Shown piece by piece: positions 35,254 through 43,441 of a DNA stretch of 64,000 bases. The position numbers were made by a program, and so were the translations under genes. Origin of the DNA: Bog-756 sp963699105 (GTDB lineage Bacteria; Actinomycetota; Acidimicrobiia; Acidimicrobiales; RAAP-2); NCBI GenBank assembly GCA_963699105.1, contig CAVOTI010000005.1:620001-684000 (forward strand). The letters are read 5' to 3'. Within the stretch, counting starts at the first letter, position 1. Each line of letters starts with the position of its first letter. The notes beneath the pieces were generated by a model that saw nothing but the letters and a program-made list of their open reading frames with translations, had not been told where the DNA came from and made no database searches.

Positions 35254-36383
35254 TGGAGCTCGACGAGTTCCGGGCGTCGCTCGACGTCTGGCTCGACCGG
35301 CACGACCGGGACCTCAGGGCCGGTCCGCCGGCCGAGACCCTGGACGGCCAGATGGCCCAGCTGGCCAGGGTCAAGGAGCTCACCTACGAGGCCGGATGGA
35401 TGCGCTGGGGATGGCCGGTGGCCGTCGGCGGGCTCGGAGGGTCCCCCCTGCTCCGGGCCTATCTGGGTGAGGCCCTGACCTCCCGGGACCTGGTCGAGCC
35501 GGGCATCTACTCCATGACCGAGGTGCTGGCCCCCACCATGATCGACTACGCCGCCCCGGAGCTGGCGGCGGCCATGGTGCCCCGGCTGCTCAGCGGGGAC
35601 GAGACCTGGTGCCAGGGCTTCTCCGAGCCCGGCACCGGCAGCAATCTGGCCGCTCTGACCTGCCGGGCCACCCGGTCCGGCGACGCCTGGCACGTCGACG
35701 GGCCAGAAGGTGTGGACCAGCCTGGCCCAGTACGCCGACCGCTGCGTGCTGCTCACCCGCACCGGGCCACCCGAGTCGGCCCATCGGGGCATCACCGCCC
35801 TCTTCGTGGACATGGACACCCCGGGCATCGTCGTCCGGCCCATCGAGACCATGCACGGGTCGCCGGAGTTCTCCGAGGTCTTCTTCGACGACGTCGTCGT
35901 CCCCGTCGAGCGGACCCTCGGCGACGAAGGCCAGGGCTGGTCGGTGGCCATGGACCTGCTGCCCTACGAGCGGAGCACGGCGCTGTGGCATCGCGCCGCC
36001 TACCTGCACACCCGGCTGCAGGACCTCCTCGAGGCCGTGCCCCCCGACGCCCTCGACCCGGTGACGGTGGGCGAGGTCACCCAGCTGCTGTACGCCCTGC
36101 GGGCCCGGTCCCGGGCCACCCAGTACCGGTTGGCCGCCGGCGACCGCCTCGGGGCCGGAGACGTCCATCGACAAGGTGCTGGTGGCCACGGCCGAGCAGG
36201 CGGTGTTCGATCTGGTGGCCGACGGGCTGGGCCCGGAGCTGGCCGTCGGCGACGATGCCGCCAGTCGGCCGGTGGCGGCGCCAGTTCCTCTACTCGCGGG
36301 CCGCCACCATCTACGGTGGCACCGCCGAGATCCAGCGGAACATCATCGCCCGCCGGCTGCTCGATCTGGGGTCCGACCGTTGA
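35253..36383 (+). pseudogene. Acyl-CoA dehydrogenase, catalytic-type subunit of pair 2, three frameshifts
   Basis: The reconstructed product is about 376 residues. MELDEFRASLDVW starts it; WCQGFSEPGTGSNLAAL, QKVWTSLAQYADRCVLL, FFDDVVVPVERTLGDEGQGW and YGGTAEIQRNIIARRLLDLG are typical. As in pair 1, the C-terminal base position is Gly (YGGT) and a Glu appears in LPYERST, the isovaleryl-type site. Extra single bases sit near 35701, 36158 and 36269, so frame is regained by the end. The stop overlaps the partner gene start (TGATG). Confidence 0.85.
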
Positions 36384-37354
36384 TGGAGGGCACCGACCGC
36401 CAGCTGTTCGAGCGCAGCCTCCGCCACGCCGTGCGAGTCCGACACCGGCCCGGACCTCGATGCCGCCCTCGGCCGAGTCGGGTGGCACGAGGCGCTGGCC
36501 GAGGACCCGCCGACCGGCCGTGTCGGTCCTCTTCGAGCTGCTGGGCGCCGCCAATGCCGAGTCGTCGGCCCTCGCCGCCGTCCTCGGTCGTGGCCTGGGG
36601 CTGCCCTCCCCCGGGCCGGGCGGGCTCCTGCTCCCGATGCCGGGGCCCGGGACTCCTCCCGGCACGCTGGAGGGCGGGAGCCTGACCGTCGGCGGTCTCT
36701 CCACCGCCCCGCCGGTCGACGCCGGCCCGATGCTGGTGGTGACCGGCGCGGACGACGCCGTGGTCGGTGGCCGAGGTGTCGCCGGCCGACCTCGTCCACC
36801 GGCCCGTCGAGGGGATGGCCCCCTTCCTCGGCCTGGTCGAGGTGACCGGCACCGACGTGCCCTTCACCGCCGGGCCCGACCTGGCGCTGGGGCGACTGGG
36901 CCCGGGCGGTGGACCTGGCCCGCCTGGCCGTCGGCCACCAGCTGGTCGGGGCGTCCCAGAGGATGCTGAGCCCTGGCCCGCCAGCACGCCGTCCAGCGGA
37001 TCCAGTTCGGCCGGCCCATCAGCTCGTTCCAGGCCGTCCGGCACCGGCTGGCCGACACCCTGGTGGCCATCGAGGCGGCAGCCGCCGCCCTCCAGTCGGC
37101 CTGGGACGACCGGTCACCCACCACGGCGGCCATGGCCAAGGCCCTGGCCGGACGGGCGGCGGCGGACGGCGGCCCGCCACGGCCAGCAGGTCCTGGCCGG
37201 CATCGGCTTCACCACCGAGCACGAGTTCCACCGCTCCGTCCGGCGGGTCCTGGTGCTCGACGAGCTGTTCGGGACGGCCCACGCCCTCACCCTGGACCTG
37301 GGTCGCCAGCTGCTGGCCACCCGCCAGCTGCCGCCCCCCCTCGACCGACTGTGA
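36383..37354 (+). pseudogene. Acyl-CoA dehydrogenase partner subunit of pair 2, about six frameshifts
   Basis: The reconstructed product is about 320 residues: MEGTDRQLFERSLRHAV, VSVLFELLGAANAESSALAAV, DLARLAVGHQLVGASQRML, RIQFGRPISSFQAVRHRLAD, QQVLAGIGFTTEHEFH and HALTLDLGRQLL. It lacks visible catalytic Glu motifs, like the partner in pair 1. Single extra bases lie near 36433, 36512, 36767, 36895, 36971 and 37165; six insertions restore the original frame by the stop at 37354. A start overlapping the upstream stop supports a coupled pair. Confidence 0.8.
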
Positions 37355-37364
37355 GACCCCCGGG

Positions 37365-38327
37365 TCAGAGTGACGGGGCCAGGTCGCCCAGCAGCTGCGC
37401 GGGTGCGCCTCGGAGGAGGCGATGAGCTGGTCTCGGCCCTCCCCGATGGGCACCACCCGCACCGACAGGTCGGTCATGCCGGCATCGGCGAAGGACCTGC
37501 AGGCGCTTCTCGGATCGTCGACTCACTGCCGGCCAGCCAGGATGTCGCCGACACTTCGGGCGTCACCCATGATCGAGCAGCTTCTGGTAGTTGGGTGAGA
37601 CCTCCGCCTCGGCCAGGATCCGGTTGGTCCGGGCCACGGCGGCGTCGATCTCCCGGTCGCCGCACAGGCACACCGGGACGCCGGCCACCACCCGGGGGGC
37701 CGGCCGGCCGGCCGCCTCGGCCGCCCTGCGTCAGGTTGGGGACGACGTGGGTGCCGATGGCCCGCTCGTCGGCCATCCACAGGACGGTCCCGTCGGTCCG
37801 GTCGCCGCACAGCTGGAGCATGCGGGGACCCAGGGCGGCCAGGAGCACGGGCGTGGGGGTGACGTCGGTGATGTCGAGCGGGTTGTGACCCGGAAACACA
37901 TCGTTCTCGACGTCGACCGGGCCGGGTCCGGCCAGGGCCTGGTCGAGCACGTCGAGGTAGGCGCTCATGGTGGCCACCGGATGCTCGTAGGGCAGGCCCA
38001 ACATCTCGTCGATGACCCAGTGGTGGGAGACGCCGAGCCCGACGGCCAGCCGGCCCTGGCACACGGTCTGGACCGACAGCGACCTGCTGGGCCAGGGCGA
38101 TGGGATGCCGGGGCTGGACCGGCACCACCGCCGTGCCGATCTCGATGCGGCCGGTCTCCGCCCCGACGAGCGGTGGCGGCGGTCAGGGCGTCGAACTCGT
38201 CGGGGATCTGGGGGATCCACACCGTGGCCAGTCCGGCGTCTTCGGCCCATCGGGCGTCGGCCTGGAGCCGCTCGACCTTGGTCCCGTACCGGCCCCGCTC
38301 GGGGCCGATCATCAAGCCGATGCGCAC
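37365..38327 (-). pseudogene. LLM-class F420-dependent oxidoreductase, several frameshifts
   Basis: The reconstructed product is about 320 residues: IGLMIGPERGRYGTKVERL, DEFDALTAA, RLAVGLGVSHHWVIDEMLGL, TPVLLAALGPRMLQLCGDRTDGT and a C-terminal MTDLSVRVVPIGEGRDQLIASS. This is the luciferase-like TIM-barrel family that mostly uses F420 in actinobacteria. Breaks occur near 38180, 38080, 37725, 37580, 37500 and 37400. The start is GTG 38327; the stop at 37365 is 10 bases from the convergent dehydrogenase. It ends the zone of dense indels. Confidence 0.78.
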
Positions 38328-38342
38328 GGATCGCCGGCCGGC

Positions 38343-39539
38343 TCAGGAGGTCGGGGCGCCCGGAGGGGCCGGCACGTCCAGGACCAAGGCCGTCGACATG
38401 CCCCCGCCGGCACACATCGCCGCCACCCCGGTGCCGCCGCCCCGGCGGCGGAGCTCGTGGACGAGCGAGATGACCATCCGGGCCCCCGTCATGGCTATCG
38501 GGTGGCCGAGGCTGCAGCCGCTCCCGAGCACGTTGACGATGGAGTCGTCGATCTCCAGGATCCTGGTGGTGGCCACGCACATCGAGGCGAACGCCTCGTT
38601 GATCTCCCACAGATCCACGTCGTCGATGCGGAGGCCGGCCCGTCCGAGAGCCTTGGGGATGGCGATAGTCGGGGCCAGACCGGTGTCGGCCGGGGGGACG
38701 CCGGCCGAGGCCCACGCCCTGACCACGGCCAAGGGCTCGAGGCCCAGTTCGTCGCTCAGGGCCCCTTCGACCATCACCATGGCGGCGGCGCCGTCGTTGA
38801 TGCCGGCGGCATTGCCGGCCGTGATGGTGAAGCCTTCGATCTCGGGATGGAGCGGCTTCAGCGAGGCCAGCTTGTCGAGGCTGGTGTCCCGCCTCGGATG
38901 CTCGTCGACGGCGAAGGTGAAGGTCGACCCGTCCCGCCGCTCGACTTCGATGGGGACGATCTCGTCCTCGAAGCGACCGGCGTCGATGGCCGCCGCCGCC
39001 CGTTGGTGGGATCGCAGGGCCCAGGCGTCCATCTGCTCACGGGTGACTCCGGCGGTGACGGCGGCATTCCAGCCCACGGTGATGGACATGTCCATGTTGG
39101 GGGCCTCGGGGGTGTCCCGGTGGCTGGGCGACATCCAGTCGGTCCACTCGTCGGTGCCGGGAATCCGGCGTGAGGCGCGCGGGGCGGTGGACTGGGAGTA
39201 GGCACCACCGGCCACGATGATGCGGTCCATGCCGGCACCGATGGAGGCCGCCGCCCCCTGCACGGCGGCCAGCGACGACGCGCAGTGGCGGTTGTGGGCC
39301 ACCCCGGGAGCATTGACCAGTCCCGCCTCGATGGCGGCGTAGCGGGCGATGTCGCCCCCGCCGTAGAGGCTCTCGCCCAAGGCCACGTCGTCGACCATGA
39401 GGGGGTCGATGCCCGAACGCCGGACCGACTCGGCGATGACCGTGGTGGCCAACTCGAAGGGGTCCACATCGACCAGTGATCCCTTGAACGCCGTCCCGAT
39501 CGGGGTGCGAGCCGTCGAGACGATCGCCGCATCTTGCAT
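38343..39539 (-). CDS. Thiolase (acetyl-CoA acyltransferase family)
   Basis: A 398-residue intact thiolase. The nucleophilic Cys is in HCASSLAAVQ at about residue 86; NEAFASM and GSGCSLGHPIAMTGARM follow; the second Cys is in MCAGGGMSTALVL near the C-terminus. The GCSLGHP loop differs slightly from the common GGAIALGHP, suggesting a non-standard acyl chain. It would cleave a 3-ketoacyl-CoA with free CoA. Start ATG 39539 follows AGGAGGAG. It is on the same strand as the LLM gene, 16 bases downstream. Confidence 0.93.
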   Translation of the reverse strand: MQDAAIVSTARTPIGTAFKGSLVDVDPFELATTVIAESVRRSGIDPLMVDDVALGESLYGGGDIARYAAIEAGLVNAPGVAHNRHCASSLAAVQGAAASIGAGMDRIIVAGGAYSQSTAPRASRRIPGTDEWTDWMSPSHRDTPEAPNMDMSITVGWNAAVTAGVTREQMDAWALRSHQRAAAAIDAGRFEDEIVPIEVERRDGSTFTFAVDEHPRRDTSLDKLASLKPLHPEIEGFTITAGNAAGINDGAAAMVMVEGALSDELGLEPLAVVRAWASAGVPPADTGLAPTIAIPKALGRAGLRIDDVDLWEINEAFASMCVATTRILEIDDSIVNVLGSGCSLGHPIAMTGARMVISLVHELRRRGGGTGVAAMCAGGGMSTALVLDVPAPPGAPTS

Positions 39540-39623
39540 GTTCTGCTCCTCCTGGTGAGAGTGACGTCTTCCTCCGTGGTCGAGCGCCCAGTGTGCCCGA
39601 TCGGCCGGACCCGGACCATCGGT

Positions 39624-40394
39624 CTACTTGGCGGTGAACCTCAGTCCGCCGTCGAGTCGGATGTTCTCGCCGTTCACGTAGGAGTTGCCGACCACCGACT
39701 CCACCATCTGGGCGAACTCTTCGGGATAGCCCATCCGCTTGGGGAAGGCGATCCCCTGGGCCGGGTCCTCCTTCAGGTGCTGGAGAGCACCGAGCATGAG
39801 GGGCGTGCCCATGACGCCGGGGGCGATGGCGCACACCCGGATGCCGAGCGGCGCCAGGTCGCGGGCCATGGGCAGGGTCATGCCCAAGATGGCGGCCTTG
39901 GCGGCGGCGTAGGCCACCTGCCCGCTCTTGCCCTCCAGGCCGGCGATCGAGGCGGTGTTGACCACCACACCCCGCTGACCGTCATCGTCGGGCTCGCCTT
40001 CACCGATGGCCGCCGCCACCAGGCGGGTGGTGTTGAAGGTGCCGAGGGCGTTCATCGCCATGGTCTGGGTGAAGGAGTCCTTGTCGTGGGGCACCCCGCC
40101 GTGGCCCACGGTGCGCCCGCCACCGACCCCGCCACCGGCCACGTTGACCAGGATCGACAGCGGACCGAGCGACCTGGCCGCCTCGATCGCCCCCGCCACC
40201 GCCTGGTCGTCGACCACATCCCCGCCCACCGCCACCGCCGAGCTCCCGATTTCTTCGGCCAGGGCACCGGCCCGGTCGCCGTCCCGGTCGAAAACCGCCA
40301 CCCGTACGCCCCGGTCGACCAGTCGACGAACCGTGGCCGCTCCCAGCCCCCCGGCGCCCCCGGTCACGATGGCCGAACGTCCCTCCACCTCCAT
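39624..40394 (-). CDS. Short-chain dehydrogenase (HSD10-like 3-hydroxyacyl-CoA dehydrogenase)
   Basis: A 256-residue SDR with AIVTGGAGGLGAATVRRL at the coenzyme site, NTASIAGLEG with the catalytic Ser, YAAAKAAI with Tyr and Lys, and the C-terminal ENIRLDGGLR. The pattern AGLEGKSGQVAYAAAK is close to HSD10-type 3-hydroxyacyl-CoA dehydrogenases. Start ATG 40394. It lies 84 bases upstream of the thiolase on the same strand, the logical order for the last two beta-oxidation steps. Confidence 0.88.
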   Translation of the reverse strand: MEVEGRSAIVTGGAGGLGAATVRRLVDRGVRVAVFDRDGDRAGALAEEIGSSAVAVGGDVVDDQAVAGAIEAARSLGPLSILVNVAGGGVGGGRTVGHGGVPHDKDSFTQTMAMNALGTFNTTRLVAAAIGEGEPDDDGQRGVVVNTASIAGLEGKSGQVAYAAAKAAILGMTLPMARDLAPLGIRVCAIAPGVMGTPLMLGALQHLKEDPAQGIAFPKRMGYPEEFAQMVESVVGNSYVNGENIRLDGGLRFTAK

Positions 40395-40870
40395 GGCTTC
40401 GATCCCTTCTCCTCGGTCGGGCGAGCTCCCGGTCCGGTGGACGGCCCCGGAATCCGGGGTCCCGACCACCTGGTCACGGCGGGACCGGACCCGCTCATCG
40501 GCCCCGGCGCCCCGGCCAGCCCGAACGATAACCATCATCTCTTCAATCTGCAACATGATTATCCAAACTCCGGTAAGGGGAACCGGCCCCATCGAAACGT
40601 TGTTATCGACGGGACTGGCGCGACCGGGCCGCAGCCCGGGACAGCCGGTTCGACCGGTACCCCGGGACGAAGTCGCCGGCCCGGCCGGCCGGGTGGGCGC
40701 CCTCTGGGCCGAAGACACCAGCCGGGACACGGACCGGGGGGCGTGGTCCGGTCCCGGCTGGCACGGTCGAGCCCCACAGGGGGGAGGGGACCCGACCACC
40801 TCGATGCTGATCGCCCATGGTCAACCAGCCATGGTCAACACCGAGGAGAACGGTGGGTGGCGGCTCACGG
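40395..40870. promoter_or_regulatory. 476-base intergenic region with inverted and direct repeats
   Basis: I see no credible gene here. An inverted repeat (GATAACCAT at 40527-40535, ATGATTATC at 40555-40563; eight of nine bases pair) sits in an AT-rich island about 135-170 bases upstream of the SDR start and may be an operator. Farther out, an 11-base direct repeat CCATGGTCAAC occurs at 40815 and 40829. The remainder is GC-rich and unremarkable. Confidence 0.4.
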
Positions 40871-42127
40871 CTACGACCCGCCCCGTGGCACGTCGCGGAA
40901 TGCCACCTCCCGGTCGTTCGATCGTTCCCGTGGCATCCCGAGCACCCGCTCGCTGATGACGTTGCGGGCCATCTCGGTGGTGCCCCCACCGATGGTCGCC
41001 ACCTGACGCAACAAGAAGTCAGAACCGCAGAAGGCCAGCTCGCCGTCGTCCTCGGTCCAGGCCACCCCGGCCGCCCCGGCCAGCTCGAAGGCGATGGTCC
41101 GCCGGCGGGCGGTGGCCACCCCGCCGAACAGGCGGCCGATGGCGGCCGACTGTTCGGCCATGGCTCCGGTGGCGATCCCTTCGCCGATCCGCCGCCGGAG
41201 CTGGCTGTCGACGATGTCGAGCATGCGCGCCTCGCCCACCAGATCGCTGGCCCAGGGGTCGGAGAGACGCCCGGTCTTTCGGGCCACCGCTTCCATCCGG
41301 GTACCGGTGCCGCCGTGGGTCGTCCCGGCCGGCACCGTCACCAACGGGGAGTTGGTCAGCATGCGCTCGTGGAACATCCACCGGGTGCCCACTGTCCACC
41401 CGTCGTCGACGTCACCGACCCGGTCGGAGTCCGGCACCCGGACGTCGGTCAGGAACTCCTGGCAGAACTCCTTCGAGCCGTTGAGCATCTCGATGCGATG
41501 GACCTCGAGGCCGGGTTGGCGGATGGGCAGGATGAACACGGTCAGGCCGCGGTGCTTGGGCACGTCCCAGTTGGTGCGGGCCAGGCAGAGACCCCAGTCG
41601 GACCACCACGCCCCGGTGGTCCAGATCTTGGAGCCGTTGAGCACCCACTCCTCGCCGTCGGCCACCGCGCTGGTGAGGGCGCCGGCCACGTCCGATCCCC
41701 CGCTGGGCTCGGACAGGAACTGCATCCAGATCTCATCGCCCTTCAAGATGGCCGGGAGGTGGGTGAGCTTCTGGTCCTCGGTCCCGAAGTCCAAGAGGAC
41801 GGCGGCGCAGGGCGACAGGGTGGGGGCCTGGATCCGGGCCGGGTACTCGTGGCCGGCCAGCTCCTGGTTGAGCACCCGCTGGTGGGCCGGCGTCAGCCCC
41901 TGTCCGCCGTACTCCCGGGGGAAGCAGATGCCGGCCAGGCCGGCGTCGAACAGCATCCGCTGCACCTCCCGGTCCCGGGCCACGGCGGCCAGCTCCTGGT
42001 CGTCGGTCCGTTCGTTGCGCAGTGGGCCCATGGACTCGTTGGCCACCGCCGGCCGGAGGTGTTGTCGGACGAAGGCGCGGGCCCGTCGCCGGAAGTCCTC
42101 GATGTCCTCCACCTCTGGCCGGCTCAC
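40871..42127 (-). CDS. Acyl-CoA dehydrogenase, catalytic-type subunit of pair 3
   Basis: A 418-residue enzyme starting at GTG 42127, which overlaps the partner stop (GTGA). FPREYGGQGLTPAHQRVL, MQFLSEPSGGSDVAGAL, NGSKIWTTGAWWSDWGLCL and a C-terminal GGGTTEMARNVISERVLG are present. The Glu in MFHERML falls at the isovaleryl-type catalytic position, while the C-terminal site is Gly. Intact, unlike pair 2. By analogy with FadE-type heteromers it should assemble with the product of 42124-43261. Confidence 0.92.
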   Translation of the reverse strand: MSRPEVEDIEDFRRRARAFVRQHLRPAVANESMGPLRNERTDDQELAAVARDREVQRMLFDAGLAGICFPREYGGQGLTPAHQRVLNQELAGHEYPARIQAPTLSPCAAVLLDFGTEDQKLTHLPAILKGDEIWMQFLSEPSGGSDVAGALTSAVADGEEWVLNGSKIWTTGAWWSDWGLCLARTNWDVPKHRGLTVFILPIRQPGLEVHRIEMLNGSKEFCQEFLTDVRVPDSDRVGDVDDGWTVGTRWMFHERMLTNSPLVTVPAGTTHGGTGTRMEAVARKTGRLSDPWASDLVGEARMLDIVDSQLRRRIGEGIATGAMAEQSAAIGRLFGGVATARRRTIAFELAGAAGVAWTEDDGELAFCGSDFLLRQVATIGGGTTEMARNVISERVLGMPRERSNDREVAFRDVPRGGS

Positions 42128-43261
42128 GGCGAGCCCTCTCGTTCGGCCATGGCCGCCAGGCGCTGGCGGTGGTCGGCCGGCGTGCCGTACAGGCCCCGGT
42201 TGAGGGTGTGGCGGCGGAGGTAGAGATGGAGATCGTGGTCGAAGGTCACCCCGATCCCGCCGTGGATCTGGACGCAGTCCTGGACCAGATCGGTGCCGTA
42301 CTCGCCGATGAACGACGACGCCGCGCTCGAGAAGTTCCTGGGCATCGGGGGCCCCGACGGCTACGGCGGCGGTGGCGGCGTCGCTGACGGCATGACCGGC
42401 CTCGAGCCATGTCTTCATGTCGGCAAAGCGGTGCTTGAGCTCCTGGTAGGAGGCGAGCGGCCGACCGAAGGAATACCGGTCGAAGGCCCACTCGACCGTC
42501 ATGTCGAAGGCCGTCTGCATGGCCCCGACCGACTCGGCGTTCCCGATGGCCACGGCGCGCTGCAACTGTCGCTCCACCTGTTCGTCGGCCTCCCCGACCC
42601 TTCCCACCACGGCCGGGAGGGGCAGGCGGGCGTCGTCGAAGGTGACCACCGAGAAACGGCGGGTCAGGTCGACGGTCTCCATGGGGGAGATCGACACACC
42701 GGGGGTGCCCGCCGGGACCAGCACCTGGGTCAGTCCCGACCCGGAGCGCCCGGTGACCAGCAGATGGTCGGCGGCGCCCGCCGATTCGACCGGTCGCTTG
42801 ACCCCGTTCAGCACCACGCCGTCGCCCTCGGGGCGAATCTCCAGGGTGACCTGGCCCAGCCGGTCGTTGGGCGGGCGTTCACCGAGACACCAGGTGGCCA
42901 CCGACTCCCCCGCTGTGAGGTCGGCGATGACGTCCCGGTGTCCCGGGCCGCCGGCCTCGCCGAGGGTGGCCGCCACCACGTTGGTGACGGCCAGTGGCCC
43001 CGGGGCGGCGTGCCGGCCGAACTCGTAGGCGGCCAGTCCCAGATCGACGAGACCGTGCTCCCCGAGGGAGCCGCCGCCGTGTTCCTCTCCCACCAGCAGG
43101 GACGTCCACCCCAGTTCGGCCCCCCGGCGCCAGTAGTCCCGGTCGAAGCCCGTCGGGTGGTGGCGAAGGCGGCGCAGCTCGGCCACGGGGACCAGGTCCT
43201 CGAGCAGTTTCACCGTGGTCTCCCTGAAGAGCTCCTGATCAGAACTCAGCGCCAGCAACAT
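42124..43261 (-). CDS. Acyl-CoA dehydrogenase partner subunit of pair 3, one frameshift
   Basis: About 379 residues after correction. LSSDQELFRETTVKLLED at the N-terminus, GLAAYEFGRHAAPGPLAV, FDRYSFGRPLASYQELKHRF, then in another frame EYGTDLVQDCVQIHGGIGV and LYLRRHTLNRGLYG. The break is between 42331 and 42345. No catalytic Glu is evident, consistent with a beta-type subunit. Start ATG 43261; the upstream gap holds the AAAACGTCGTTTT palindrome. Confidence 0.87.
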
Positions 43262-43345
43262 GGTCCGCCCACCTCCCCCCGTATGTCCGTTCCTCTACAC
43301 CCGCCGGCCGGGCCGGCGGCGACTCCGGAGGTCGAAGTTACTTTG

Positions 43346-43358
43346 AAAACGTCGTTTT
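43346..43358. promoter_or_regulatory. Perfect palindrome upstream of dehydrogenase pair 3
   Basis: AAAACG-T-CGTTTT is a perfect 6+6 inverted repeat about 85 bases before the start at 43261, in the only AT-rich part of the gap 43262-43441. The size and symmetry suit a dimeric repressor site. Whether a TetR or the GntR here binds it is unknown. Confidence 0.45.
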
Positions 43359-43441
43359 GTCTATGTGTATGTGAGACTTCCTCAAATACAGAGTCATCAT
43401 CGTCCCTGGCCACCGGCCACGGCCGTCTCCCGGCGGCGTGG

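Noticed and set aside
30595..38327. A programmed frameshifting system
   Set aside because: The shifts go in both directions, occur at varied sites and hit unrelated families; sequencing or assembly error explains them better.
40871..43261. A single 796-residue double dehydrogenase
   Set aside because: The apparent fusion comes from a one-base break near 42340; the proper end of the first protein (42124) overlaps the GTG start of the second.
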